Counted from the first letter of the stretch, positions 1 to 8,271 are shown. The stretch is 61,927 nt of DNA from JAJPHJ01 sp035622315 (GCA_035622315.1 DASPVP010000145.1:1-61927); one strand, 5' to 3'. Numbers and translations are program-made. Notes: generated from the sequence alone by a model not told the origin.

Positions 1-40
1 CGGGCGCCGCAACCGTTGTGATCTTTTCCGAATAGAGCTC

Positions 41-1108
41 TTAGGAGAAGCGGCGCGGGATGAATGCGCCCCGCTCATCCCGTCGGGCTTGTTCCACGAG
101 GCCGTGGTGTGGAGATTTCGTGCAGGCCGGATCGGTCGCCCCGGCGTCGCCCGTCAAGAGAAACGCTTGGCACCGGCAGCCGCCCCAATCGATCTCGCGT
201 CGATCGCACGAGCGGCATGGTTCTGGCATCCAGCTGGTCCCTCGGTAAGCGGCGAAGGCAGGTGATCGCTCCCAGATCTGGACGAGCGATCGCTCGCGCA
301 CGTTCTCGAACCGAAGCGTCGTGATAGCCGCAGCCGCGGGGCAAGGGAAGACGCGCCCGTCGGGAGCGATGGTCAGAAAGCGGCTGCCCCAGCCGTTCAT
401 GCACGGCTTGGGGAACTGCTCGTAGTAGTCCGCAAGGACATGCGATATCTCCATCTGGCCGGAAAGCCGCGTTCGCGCATCGCGCACGATCGCCGCAGCC
501 GCATCGACTTGCTCGCGCGAGGGTAGAAGCGCTGCGCGGTTGCGAAAGCCCCAGCCGTACAGCTGAGCATTGGCCAGCTCGAGACGCCGAATGCTAAGGT
601 CCTCGGCGAGATCGATGACCGCTGCGACGTCATCGATGTTGAACGCGTGAAGCACGCAGTTGAGCGTCACCGCGACATTGCGACGGACGGCCCGCGCGAT
701 CGCCTCAAGCTTGCGTTCGTGGACCTTCGCGCCCGCGATCGCATCGGCGTCGCTCGGCTTTGCGCCTTGGATGCTGATCTGGATGTGGTCGAGGCCCACG
801 CGGACCAAACGGTCGAGCAACTCGTCCGACAAGAACGTACCCTGCGTGATCAGGTTCGTGTACAGACCTCGGGCCCGCGCGTGCCCGATGATGCTGCAGA
901 GATCGTCAGCCCGTAGGGTGGGCTCTCCGCCCGAGAGATGCAGCTGCAGTACCCCGAGGTCGACGGCCTCGTCCATCACGCGACACCACTCAGGCGCTTC
1001 CAGCTCGTCCGCGTACGACGAGAGATCGAGCGGGTTATAGCAGTAGGGGCATTGCAAGTTGCACCGATAGGTCAGTTCGGCTAAAAGCGAGAGCGGCCGT
1101 GCGGTCAT
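41..1108 (-). CDS. pqqE: PQQ biosynthesis radical SAM protein PqqE
   Basis: Radical SAM enzyme that forms the C-C bond between Glu and Tyr of the PqqA peptide, the first step of pyrroloquinoline quinone synthesis. The N-terminal CxxxCxxC motif is at Cys16, Cys20 and Cys23 (CNLQCPYC). A Cys-rich SPASM region with auxiliary Fe-S ligands fills the last ~110 residues (EPCRSCDRRE, GGCRCQAF). The length of 355 aa is normal for PqqE. It is the last gene of pqqABCDE, and its ATG overlaps the pqqD stop as ATGA. No PqqF/G protease and no PQQ-dependent dehydrogenase lie in the window. The first 40 bases beyond its stop show nothing recognisable. Confidence 0.93.
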   Translation of the reverse strand: MTARPLSLLAELTYRCNLQCPYCYNPLDLSSYADELEAPEWCRVMDEAVDLGVLQLHLSGGEPTLRADDLCSIIGHARARGLYTNLITQGTFLSDELLDRLVRVGLDHIQISIQGAKPSDADAIAGAKVHERKLEAIARAVRRNVAVTLNCVLHAFNIDDVAAVIDLAEDLSIRRLELANAQLYGWGFRNRAALLPSREQVDAAAAIVRDARTRLSGQMEISHVLADYYEQFPKPCMNGWGSRFLTIAPDGRVFPCPAAAAITTLRFENVRERSLVQIWERSPAFAAYRGTSWMPEPCRSCDRREIDWGGCRCQAFLLTGDAGATDPACTKSPHHGLVEQARRDERGAFIPRRFS

Positions 1109-1383
1109 CAGGGCGTTCGGGCGGTGGATCGCACGAGCCAGAGCTTCTGGGAGAGGCGCTGCACGAGATCTTCGATGTCGCTGCGCACGACGGCAAGGTC
1201 GATGCCGTAGCGCTCCGCCAGCAGCGCTGCTATCTCATCGACCGTCCGTTGCCCATCGAGCAGCTCGACGATGGCTGCGGCGGAGTCGTTGAGGTTGACG
1301 ACGCCCTCGGGGATGAGCAGCGCGCCTTGTCCATCCGCCGAGCGCCGGAACCGGACCCCGGGTGCGAGCGCGGGGGCGTTCAC
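1108..1383 (-). CDS. pqqD: PqqA-binding chaperone PqqD
   Basis: Small peptide chaperone (RiPP recognition fold) that binds PqqA and presents it to PqqE. I place the start at the GTG at 1383, giving 91 aa (usual size about 90). This GTG overlaps the pqqC stop as GTGA, a normal coupling; a longer in-frame extension to 1416 would add 11 residues of unlikely Arg/Gly-rich leader inside pqqC. The core LLIPEGVVNLNDSAAAIVEL followed by an amphipathic C-terminal helix is typical of the family. It couples to pqqE downstream through ATGA. Confidence 0.9.
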   Translation of the reverse strand: MNAPALAPGVRFRRSADGQGALLIPEGVVNLNDSAAAIVELLDGQRTVDEIAALLAERYGIDLAVVRSDIEDLVQRLSQKLWLVRSTARTP

Positions 1384-2108
1384 CGCGGGCGAGCCTCGTC
1401 GGATCCCGCGCCGCACGCGTTCTGCGTGGCGTCAAGAATGGCCCAAAGCACGTCGCACTTGAACTCGAGTGCCAGCACGCAGGCATCTTGCAGATCGGTC
1501 GACGTCGCTCCGTCGAGCACCCAAGCCAAGGCGTACGCCGCATCGCGCGGCGCCAAGGTGAGCCTGCGACGGAAGTACCCGAGACCTCCCTCGTCGATCC
1601 ACGGATAGTTGCGAGCGAGCACCTCGATGCGGCGGGCCATCAGATCGGGGGCGAACAGCTCGGTCAGCGAAGACGCGACCGCGACGATCCACGGCTGGTT
1701 GCGGGCGAACGTCACGTACGCGTCGACGGCGAACCGAGTTCCCGGCGCGACGGATTGCTCGCCGATCACGTCGGCGTCGCTGAGGCCTACCGCGCGTGCG
1801 AGCGCGAGCCATGCGTCGATGCCCCCACCTTGTTGCTCGAGCGTCCCATCGTGGTCGATGATGCGGGTGATCCAGCGGCGCCGCTTCTCGCGATCCGGCA
1901 GGTTCGAGAGAATGGCGGCGTCTTTGAGCGGTATGCTCTTCTGATAGTAGTAGCGATTAGCCACCCAACCCTGGATCTGACTTCGCGTCAGCCTGCCTTC
2001 GTGCATCGCCACGTGAAAGGGATGCTTGTCATGGTAATGGGCCGCACCGACTGCGCGCAGGCGCGTCTCGAAATCGTGCCGCGGCGCAGCCTGTGCTCTT
2101 GTTGCCAT
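1380..2108 (-). CDS. pqqC: Pyrroloquinoline-quinone synthase PqqC
   Basis: Cofactorless oxidase that performs the final ring closure and oxidation of AHQQ to PQQ. It is 242 aa, all-helical, TENA/heme-oxygenase-like fold. The family regions YHDKHPFHVAMHEG, QGWVANRYYYQKSIPLKDA and the RIIDHDG stretch, which supply the active-site His, Arg, Tyr and Lys, are readable. Start ATG overlaps the stop of pqqB (ATGA); its own stop overlaps the pqqD GTG. All joins from pqqB to pqqE are therefore translationally coupled. Confidence 0.93.
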   Translation of the reverse strand: MATRAQAAPRHDFETRLRAVGAAHYHDKHPFHVAMHEGRLTRSQIQGWVANRYYYQKSIPLKDAAILSNLPDREKRRRWITRIIDHDGTLEQQGGGIDAWLALARAVGLSDADVIGEQSVAPGTRFAVDAYVTFARNQPWIVAVASSLTELFAPDLMARRIEVLARNYPWIDEGGLGYFRRRLTLAPRDAAYALAWVLDGATSTDLQDACVLALEFKCDVLWAILDATQNACGAGSDEARPR

Positions 2109-2992
2109 CAGATCGAGATCACCAAGCCGTCGTCGCAGACGGCGAATCCGGCGCCCGTCAGCTCTCGACGAGCGGCCGATGCCGGATCCAAGATCGGATT
2201 AGAATTGTTGACATGCGTGTAGTAGCGTTCGCGGGCGCGCGACGTGCGAACCCGCTCGAGCGAGCCGCCTGGTCCAGTCATCGGTGCGTGACCCATCTCC
2301 CGCGCGGTGCGCGGGCCCAATCCTAGCGTGACCATTTCGTCGTCGCTCCAACAGGTCCCGTCCAAAAAGATCGCGTCGGCGTCCGCCACCTCGCGCTCAA
2401 GTGCCGCGTCGACGTCGAGAAAGATAGGCGCGTAAAGCACGCGTCTGTCGCCTTGGACGAAACGATAAGCAACGGCTGCTCCGTGTGCGATTGCTCCTCC
2501 GGCATACGAAGGCAATCGCCCGGGTACGGCGATCGCCCAGATCGAGAGCCCGCCGATGCCGCCCGCGACGCAGAGCGGTCCGTCACGCGCCTCGAATCCA
2601 TGCCAGGCGAATCGTGCGCCGAACTGCGCGAACATCGGTGACGCGCAAAGCGTCTCCTTCACGAGCGCTGAAGAGTAGATGCTGAGTTCGCCCGCTTGGC
2701 GGAATTCGAGCAGACCCGCGACGTGGTCGATGTTGGCGTCGGTGAGCGCGAGCGTCCCGACCGGGCTTCGGCGCTTTGCTTGGGGGGCGAGCTCCCGCGT
2801 CGCGGCAAGTTGCGCGCCGATATCGCCGCTCGCGTTGACGAGGACCCATTGCGTTTCATCCCCGGTCACCGCGAGCGACGCCACGTGTCGTCGCGGGATC
2901 GTCCCCGCACGAGCGGCCGAGCAGTTGCCGCAACTGCAATTCCACTGCGGCAGCCCGCCCCCGGCCGCGCTGCCCAAGACCTTAATCCGCAT
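2108..2992 (-). CDS. pqqB: PQQ biosynthesis hydroxylase PqqB
   Basis: Metallo-beta-lactamase-fold protein of PQQ synthesis, proposed to hydroxylate the Tyr moiety of the crosslinked peptide. I choose ATG 2992 because the family begins MRIKVLGSAAGGGLPQWNC; an upstream ATG at 3013 would add seven residues and lie inside a hairpin. A Cys-x-Cys-x2-Cys Zn site follows the N-terminus (WNCSCGNC), and the TDANIDHVAGL stretch replaces the normal HxHxDH motif, as known for PqqB. About 294 aa. No clear Shine-Dalgarno sequence precedes 2992, which suits dependence on upstream pqqA transcription and translation. Confidence 0.92.
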   Translation of the reverse strand: MRIKVLGSAAGGGLPQWNCSCGNCSAARAGTIPRRHVASLAVTGDETQWVLVNASGDIGAQLAATRELAPQAKRRSPVGTLALTDANIDHVAGLLEFRQAGELSIYSSALVKETLCASPMFAQFGARFAWHGFEARDGPLCVAGGIGGLSIWAIAVPGRLPSYAGGAIAHGAAVAYRFVQGDRRVLYAPIFLDVDAALEREVADADAIFLDGTCWSDDEMVTLGLGPRTAREMGHAPMTGPGGSLERVRTSRARERYYTHVNNSNPILDPASAARRELTGAGFAVCDDGLVISI

Positions 2993-3009
2993 CTGGAGGT
3001 CTATGAAAT

Positions 3010-3040
3010 GCATGAGCCACAGCGTTGCTGTGGCTCATGC
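3010..3040 (-). promoter_or_regulatory. Perfect 14-bp inverted repeat between pqqA and pqqB
   Basis: GCATGAGCCACAGC, a 3-base loop, then GCTGTGGCTCATGC: a perfect hairpin inside the 68-base pqqA-pqqB gap. No T-run follows in the direction of transcription, so it is not a classical terminator. In other PQQ operons pqqA mRNA is far more abundant than the rest, and a structure here could stabilise the pqqA 3' end or attenuate read-through. Functional role is inferred. Confidence 0.6.
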
Positions 3041-3060
3041 GCTTTGGACCGGATCGCTCG

Positions 3061-3156
3061 TCAGACGGGCGTCCGCTCAGCGTCATTCCCTAGATAGGCC
3101 GTCACCTCGGCGCCTAGGGACACAACCGTGAAATCGGGCTTCTCCCACGTGCTCAT
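3061..3156 (-). CDS. pqqA: PQQ precursor peptide PqqA
   Basis: 31-residue ribosomally made precursor whose Glu and Tyr become PQQ. Translation of the complement gives MSTWEKPDF..., with the obligatory E-x3-Y motif as EVTAY (Glu16, Tyr20). The MxTWxKPxF opening is the usual PqqA N-terminus. A good ribosome-binding site, AGGAG, lies about nine bases before the ATG. It lies directly upstream of pqqB on the same strand, as in most PQQ operons. The 261 bases from here to the divergent gene at 3418 must hold promoters for both directions; I could not assign one with confidence, although an AT-rich repeat TTTGAA-TTT-TTCAAA lies at 3183-3197. Confidence 0.93.
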   Translation of the reverse strand: MSTWEKPDFTVVSLGAEVTAYLGNDAERTPV

Positions 3157-3417
3157 TGCGGGTCACTCCTTTGGCCGTCGCCTTTGAATTTTTCAAAAGC
3201 CCGCAACGCCGCTTCTTGCCGACCGACGGGCCCTCCTTTGGAAGGAAAACGCAATCTGAGCGCGTGAAAATGCGCTCCCCGCGCCGCTTGACTCAGTCGT
3301 ATCCTTGTGACGGCGAACGTATGGACGACGACAGGCGGCCATCCGCATGCCGCTTCGTTCCTTAGAAGATGAAGCCGGCGAGCACTTTGGGCCTCGACGG
3401 CCGGGAGACTGTGAGCC

Positions 3418-4326
3418 ATGACATCATCACTTAAGGTCGGCGTCGTCGGCGTGGGCCGGATGGGTGCGAACATGGCGCGACGTCTGAAAGACGTGGGCTA
3501 CGCGGTCACGGCCGTGTATGACACGCGCGCGGACGCGGCGCACGACCTCGCGCGCGAGATCGGGGCCAAGGCGGCGCAGACGCTCTCGCAGGTCAATGAA
3601 TTGGCGGATGTCGTGATCACGGTCGTGACCGACGATACCGCGATGCGTTCGATCTACGCCACCACAGGCGACAGCCTCCTCAACGGCGCGAAGGGACATC
3701 TCTACGTGAATTGCGCGACGATCTCGCCGTCGGTTCACGTGGAGGTGGAGAAGCTCACGAGCGAGCGCGGCGCGCACAGCCTCGAGGCGTGCATGGCGAG
3801 TTCGATCCCGCAGGCGCGCGAGGGCACGCTCTATCTCATGGTCGGAGGCAGCAAGGAAGCCTTCGAGCGCGCTCGCCCGATGCTCGAGAAGTTGAGCTCG
3901 TCCCTCAAATTCGTCGGCAAAGCCGGCGAAGCCGCAAAGGTGAAAGCGCTCGTCAACATGGTGATGAACATCAACACCGCAGGCCTCGCCGAGGGGCTTG
4001 GGCTGGCGGACGCGCTCGGGCTTGACCTCACGATGCTGCGCGAGGTGTTCTCCCAGACCGGCGCGGGCTCGCGGGTCCTCGTCACGGACGGCGAAGATAT
4101 GCAGAACCGGGCGCATGACTGCTACTTCTCCGCGGCGCACGCCGCCAAGGATTCCGGTATCGCCGTAGCGCTCGCGCGCGAACAAGGGCTCGAGCTGCCG
4201 CTCGCCGAGGCGACAAAATCGCAGTTCGACAGAATGGTGACGGAGGGTCTCGGCGAACTGGACAAATCCGGCGTCGCCGAGCTCACCTTCAAATCGCGAA
4301 ACGCACGACAGCACGCACGCGCGTGA
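3418..4326 (+). CDS. NAD(P)-dependent beta-hydroxyacid dehydrogenase family protein
   Basis: 302 aa oxidoreductase of the 3-hydroxyisobutyrate dehydrogenase family. The N-terminal Rossmann fold has the GxGxMG signature (VGVVGVGRMGANMA), and the all-helical C-terminal half carries the catalytic-lysine region GKAGEAAKVKALVNMV (Lys near 177). The usual substrate loop DAPVSGG is replaced by EACMASSIPQA, so the substrate is probably not a standard 3-hydroxyacid and could even be an imine or aldehyde as in related reductases. A DUF5069-like gene follows 57 bases downstream on the same strand and is probably co-transcribed. Physiological substrate unknown. Confidence 0.8.
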   Translation: MTSSLKVGVVGVGRMGANMARRLKDVGYAVTAVYDTRADAAHDLAREIGAKAAQTLSQVNELADVVITVVTDDTAMRSIYATTGDSLLNGAKGHLYVNCATISPSVHVEVEKLTSERGAHSLEACMASSIPQAREGTLYLMVGGSKEAFERARPMLEKLSSSLKFVGKAGEAAKVKALVNMVMNINTAGLAEGLGLADALGLDLTMLREVFSQTGAGSRVLVTDGEDMQNRAHDCYFSAAHAAKDSGIAVALAREQGLELPLAEATKSQFDRMVTEGLGELDKSGVAELTFKSRNARQHARA

Positions 4327-4383
4327 ACGACGACCGCTTCTCAAACGTAAGCACTCATCGCCGCACCTTGAAGGAGGAATGAC

Positions 4384-4830
4384 ATGGCGGTAGCCTCTCA
4401 CACGAAGATCACTCCGATCATCAGCTCGGGCACCGCAGGACCGCTGGGCGCCGTCCATCTCCCACGACTATGGACGAAGCTGACGCTCGCCTCGGCCGGA
4501 CTCTTACCGGAAGGCTACGACGAGTGCGGTCCCGGTTTCGACGCGATGACGATCAGCAACCTCGGACTGAACAAGGACGAGGTCATCACCTACGTACGCA
4601 CGCGGCGCCCGACGTACATCGAGTTCGAAGAGTGGGTCCGCACGAAGGGCAAGACCGATCCCGAGACGATCAAGAAGCACAACGCGGCCGTGCACGGCTA
4701 CAACCACGCCGATGAGAAGGCCGCGCACATGCGTCACGACATGGGCGTGCCCCACAACCACATCAAGGATGCGGTGACGCTCAACATGCTTGACGATCTC
4801 CACGAGCTGCACGCGACGCTGGCGAAATAG
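4384..4830 (+). CDS. DUF5069-like protein of unknown function
   Basis: 148 aa soluble protein. The opening LPRLWTKLTLASAGLLPEGYDECGPGFDAMTI.. followed by GLNKDEVITYV and EEWVRTKG resembles the pattern of DUF5069 proteins (LPR..K, G..Y...G.D, lgi....f...v, ..W....g). This is pattern memory, not an alignment. The C-terminal third is His-rich (HNAAVHGYNHADEKAAHMRHDMGVPHNH is split by acidic residues), which could bind a metal. A strong Shine-Dalgarno AAGGAGG lies at 4371-4377. It follows the hydroxyacid dehydrogenase-like gene, suggesting a shared pathway. Confidence 0.6.
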   Translation: MAVASHTKITPIISSGTAGPLGAVHLPRLWTKLTLASAGLLPEGYDECGPGFDAMTISNLGLNKDEVITYVRTRRPTYIEFEEWVRTKGKTDPETIKKHNAAVHGYNHADEKAAHMRHDMGVPHNHIKDAVTLNMLDDLHELHATLAK

Positions 4831-4854
4831 CTCGCTTCGGCAACTCGGGAACTC

Positions 4855-4885
4855 GAAAGCGCGCGATGCGACATCGCGCGCTTTC
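4855..4885. terminator. Bidirectional hairpin between convergent genes
   Basis: GAAAGCGCGCGATG, loop CGA, CATCGCGCGCTTTC: a perfect 14-bp stem in the 59-base gap between the convergent genes ending at 4830 and 4890. Only a short pyrimidine run (CTTTCACTTTC) follows on the plus strand, so efficiency as an intrinsic terminator is uncertain, but position and symmetry fit a shared terminator. Confidence 0.65.
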
Positions 4886-4889
4886 ACTT

Positions 4890-5681
4890 TCACCCGTTGG
4901 CCAGAAAGGCTTTGGTCGCTTCGATATAACGGTTGAAGTCAGTGCGATGCAAGTTATGGCCTTGGTCCGCGAACCGCACGACCTCGACATTCTCGCCGCC
5001 GCGCTTTCCGAGCAGGTCCAGGTCCTCGTCGGACATCACCGATTCGCCCGGACCTGCGGCGAAGACGAGCAGCGGCTTCGGATAACCGATCATGAGGCGG
5101 CGCAGATCCCAGCCGCTTGCATCGACGCGGTTTTGTTCCCCGAGATCGCGGATCGCCTCAGCACGCATGCTTTTCACCGCGTGCAGTTTGCCTGCGAGGT
5201 CTCGATCGTGCCACGAGGAAAGCCGGCGACGCAGTTCTGTCTCTCGTGCGGCCGGCGTCATCGCGAGGTCCCGCTCCACGTCGTCCAGATACTCTTTGCG
5301 CCAGGTCTCTGGCGGCACATAGATCATAGGATCGACGGCGACGACGCGCGTCGCAAACGCTTCGCGTCCGCCGAGCAACACGACCGCTCCACCCCACGAG
5401 TGACCGAGAAGCGCTGCAGGCGCGCCCACCGCTCGCGCGACATCGGCGAGATCGGCGAGGCTGCGCTCGAGCGTCATCGGTCCTCGGACGTCCGCTGCGT
5501 CGCCATGACCGCGCTGATCGTACGCGAAGATGCGATAGGAGCCTTCGAGCGCGAGCGCGGTACGCTCCCATGACCGGCGCGAACTCGTGATCCCGTGGAC
5601 GCAGATGACCGGCGGTCCCGCCGTCCCCCACGATTCGAGGGTCGTGGTCGCACCATCATCAAACGTGAGCATCTGTTCCAT
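4890..5681 (-). CDS. Alpha/beta hydrolase
   Basis: 263 aa alpha/beta-hydrolase fold enzyme. The oxyanion-hole region VICVHGITSS is near residue 27, the nucleophile elbow GHSWGG (Ser about residue 95) is clear, and the catalytic His lies in ADQGHNLHRTDF close to the C-terminus; the acid is probably the Asp in MSDEDLDLL or nearby. The size and cap region resemble small esterases, haloperoxidase-like or C-C bond hydrolases; substrate cannot be told. ATG at 5681 or an internal ATG three residues on are both possible starts. The gene stands alone, convergent with 4830 and divergent from egtD. Confidence 0.85.
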   Translation of the reverse strand: MEQMLTFDDGATTTLESWGTAGPPVICVHGITSSRRSWERTALALEGSYRIFAYDQRGHGDAADVRGPMTLERSLADLADVARAVGAPAALLGHSWGGAVVLLGGREAFATRVVAVDPMIYVPPETWRKEYLDDVERDLAMTPAARETELRRRLSSWHDRDLAGKLHAVKSMRAEAIRDLGEQNRVDASGWDLRRLMIGYPKPLLVFAAGPGESVMSDEDLDLLGKRGGENVEVVRFADQGHNLHRTDFNRYIEATKAFLANG

Positions 5682-5734
5682 CGCCGTCCCGCTTCGAGAG
5701 AAAGATAAGCAGAGCCCTGTGCGAATCAGCGGCG

Positions 5735-6673
5735 ATGCCTTTCGGCGATGACGTGCTCGCGGGACTCACCGCTCGTCCGAAGACGCTCTCTCCCAAGTAC
5801 TTCTACGACGAGTTGGGATCAGCGCTTTTCGAAGCGATTTGCGCGCTGCCAGAATACTACCTGACACGCGCGGAGGCGGAGATCTTCGCGACGCACGCCG
5901 ACGAGATCGTGCAGCGCGCAGGGCTCGATCGCCTCGTCGAACTCGGCGGCGGCAGCGCGACGAAGACGCGCTACTTGATCGAAGCTGCGCTGCGGTTGCA
6001 CGAACGCCTCGGCTATAGCTCGATCGACATCTCGGCGGCTGCGCTCGACGCATCATCGCGGGCACTCCAAGCCGAGTATCCAAACCTCGACGTGCGCGGC
6101 TATCAAGGCGAATACTTCGACGGTCTGCGACAGCTCGCGGCGGCCGAGGATGAGAAGGGCGGCCGAACGCTCGTGCTCTTCTTGGGCTCGAACATCGGCA
6201 ATTTCGATCCACCCGAGGCCCGGCGATTCCTTCAGGCCATCCGCGCCGTGGTCCAGACCGGCGATGCGCTCCTGCTCGGCACCGACTTGAAGAAGGATGC
6301 AAAGACACTCGTCGCTGCATACGACGACGAACTCGGCGTCACAGCGGCCTTCAACACCAACATCCTCGGGCGGATCAACCGCGAGCTCGACGGCCATTTC
6401 CTCCTGCATCAGTTCCGGCACCGTGCGCTCTACGATGAGAGTGCCGGACGGATCGAGATGCATTTGGAAAGCCTCGTCGACCAAATGGTGCGCATCGATG
6501 CGCTCGACGTGCATGTCGCTTTTCGCGCCAAAGAGACGATCCACACGGAGTCGTCGTACAAGTTCTCGCTCCAAGACGTCAGACAACTCGCGCGTTCGGC
6601 CGGCTACGAGCTCGAGACGTCGTGGCTCGACTCGCAAGGCCGTTTTGCCTGTAACTTGCTGCGCGCGGTCTAG
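5735..6673 (+). CDS. egtD: L-histidine N-alpha-methyltransferase EgtD
   Basis: SAM-dependent methyltransferase converting histidine to hercynine, the entry step of ergothioneine synthesis. 312 aa, the usual EgtD length. Diagnostic regions: LSPKYFYDELGSALFEAICALPEYYLTR split across residues 18-45, SAM-binding VELGGGSATKTRYLI, LFLGSNIGNFDPPEA, LLLGTDLKKD and the C-terminal AFRAKETIHTESSYKF that closes over the substrate. No egtB (sulfoxide synthase), egtC or egtE is next to it, so the rest of the pathway must be elsewhere or hercynine is the product. Confidence 0.9.
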   Translation: MPFGDDVLAGLTARPKTLSPKYFYDELGSALFEAICALPEYYLTRAEAEIFATHADEIVQRAGLDRLVELGGGSATKTRYLIEAALRLHERLGYSSIDISAAALDASSRALQAEYPNLDVRGYQGEYFDGLRQLAAAEDEKGGRTLVLFLGSNIGNFDPPEARRFLQAIRAVVQTGDALLLGTDLKKDAKTLVAAYDDELGVTAAFNTNILGRINRELDGHFLLHQFRHRALYDESAGRIEMHLESLVDQMVRIDALDVHVAFRAKETIHTESSYKFSLQDVRQLARSAGYELETSWLDSQGRFACNLLRAV

Positions 6674-6682
6674 ACGAGCGGC

Positions 6683-7303
6683 CTAGGCGGGCACCCGAAA
6701 ACGGCGTTCGATCGTGCGCAGGACCAGGTCTGCCGCAAAAGCGAGCGCGACCGCCGCAAGCGCGCCTGCGACCGCTTTCGCCGGATAGTCGTGCTCGATG
6801 CCGTCGAGCACGAGCACGCCAAGACCGCCGGCGTTGATCCATGCGGCGATCGTCGCGATGCCGATGATGGACACGGTCGCCACGCGGACGCCCGCGAGGA
6901 AGACAGGCATGGCGAGGGGCCGCTCGACGCGCCAGAGGATCTGTCCACCAGTCATGCCATTGCCGCGCGCGGCCTCGACGACAGCCGGGTCGACGCCGTG
7001 CAAAGCGACGATGACGTTTCGCACGAGGATCATTTGCGCGTAGGCGGCGAGGCCGATCACCGCTGTCCAAAAACCAAGTCCGAGCACGGGTATGAGCAGC
7101 GCGAAGAGCGCGAGACTCGGAATCGTGTAGATGACGCTTCCTGCGGCCAACACGAAGGGCGCAAGCCGCGCCTTGCGGGCCGCTAGAATCCCCAAAGGCA
7201 CGGCGATGACAAGCGCAAGCGACAGCGATGCCGCCGTCAGGCCGATGTGTTGCAGCGTCAGCTGGGCCACAACGCCTGGATGTCGAGCGACGTACTGGAG
7301 CAT
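6683..7303 (-). CDS. Osmoprotectant ABC transporter, permease subunit
   Basis: 206 aa inner-membrane permease of the glycine betaine/choline (OpuC, OsmU) type. About five or six hydrophobic segments; the EAA loop reads VVEAARGNGMTGGQILWRVERPL, shown here only to locate it near residue 110-132, and AAWINAGGLGVLVLDGI is the typical C-terminal motif. It is the last of four genes (permease, binding protein, ATPase, permease) and starts two bases after the ATPase stop. Confidence 0.88.
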   Translation of the reverse strand: MLQYVARHPGVVAQLTLQHIGLTAASLSLALVIAVPLGILAARKARLAPFVLAAGSVIYTIPSLALFALLIPVLGLGFWTAVIGLAAYAQMILVRNVIVALHGVDPAVVEAARGNGMTGGQILWRVERPLAMPVFLAGVRVATVSIIGIATIAAWINAGGLGVLVLDGIEHDYPAKAVAGALAAVALAFAADLVLRTIERRFRVPA

Positions 7304-7305
7304 CG

Positions 7306-8271
7306 CTATCGTGCCGCGGCTCGGGCGGCGTCGAGCATGCCTTGCAGCGTCAGCGTACCTGCTGCGTTTCCGCGCTCGTCCACGACGGCCGCGCGCAGGC
7401 TGCCCGAAGCAAGCATCGCGCCGAGCGCCGCACGAAGATCGTCGTCCGCGCGAAGGGTCGTGAGGGCAGGCTCGCTCGAGCCAGCTTCGAGCAATGCGTC
7501 GCGCACCTTCATCGCACTGAACCGGCGCACCAGATCGCCAGCATCCACGAGCTCGGCCACGAAGTCCGATGCCGGCTTCGCCAGAATCGCAAGTGGCCGG
7601 TCGTGCTGCACCACGCGGCCTTCTCGCATGACCACGATCGTATCGGCGAGACGCAAGGCCTCGTCGACGTCGTGAGTCACGAATACCACGGTCTTACGCA
7701 GGCGCCGCTGCATGCCCGCAAGTTCCCTTTGAAGACGCGAGCGCTCGATCGCATCCAACGCGCCGAACGGTTCGTCCATCAAGAGAATGGCCGGGTCGGC
7801 CGCAAGAGCCCGCGCGATCCCGACGCGCTGCTGTTGACCGCCGGACAGTGCTGCCGGGTAACGGTTACCGAACTCGTCTGCCGGAAGCCGGACGAGATCG
7901 AGCAGCTCGGCGACCCGGCTCGCGATCCGGTCGTGCTGCCAAGCGAGCAGCGACGGGACGACCGCCACGTTCTGCGCGACGGTCATGTGGGGAAAAAGCC
8001 CGATCTGTTGGATCACGTAGCCGATGCCCCGCCGCAGCGTGGTAGCATCGACTGTGGCGACGTCGACGCCTTCGACGTCGACATGTCCTGAGGTCGGCGC
8101 GACGAGCCGGTTCACCGTCTTGAGCAAGGTCGTCTTGCCGCAGCCCGAGGGGCCGAGCAGCACGACGAACGTGCCACGCTCGACATCGAGGCTCACCTCG
8201 TCGACCACGCGACGACCGTCCGAGTACGCTTTGCTGACCCGATCGAAGCGGATGCTCGAAGCGCCGTTCAC
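7306..8271 (-). CDS. opuCA: Osmoprotectant ABC transporter ATPase with C-terminal CBS region
   Basis: 321 aa ATP-binding subunit. Walker A is GPSGCGKTT, the signature is LSGGQQQR, Walker B is ILLMDEPFGALD and the switch His is in VFVTHDVDEA. Beyond residue 240 is a CBS-like regulatory region (VRDALLEAGSSEPALTTLRADDDLRAAL split in the middle), which in OpuCA/OpuA senses ionic strength. GTG start, three bases after the stop of the binding protein. Import of betaine, choline or related compatible solutes across the inner membrane is inferred from the family. Confidence 0.9.
   Translation of the reverse strand: MNGASSIRFDRVSKAYSDGRRVVDEVSLDVERGTFVVLLGPSGCGKTTLLKTVNRLVAPTSGHVDVEGVDVATVDATTLRRGIGYVIQQIGLFPHMTVAQNVAVVPSLLAWQHDRIASRVAELLDLVRLPADEFGNRYPAALSGGQQQRVGIARALAADPAILLMDEPFGALDAIERSRLQRELAGMQRRLRKTVVFVTHDVDEALRLADTIVVMREGRVVQHDRPLAILAKPASDFVAELVDAGDLVRRFSAMKVRDALLEAGSSEPALTTLRADDDLRAALGAMLASGSLRAAVVDERGNAAGTLTLQGMLDAARAAAR

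Noticed and set aside
1099..2222. Plus-strand open frames across pqqC/pqqD
   Set aside because: Antisense shadows of high-GC genes; Arg/Gly-rich composition without domains.
3153..3473. 106-codon reading frame on the minus strand over pqqA upstream region
   Set aside because: Overlaps the start of the divergent dehydrogenase gene, has no recognisable domain or ribosome-binding site and covers the pqqA leader.
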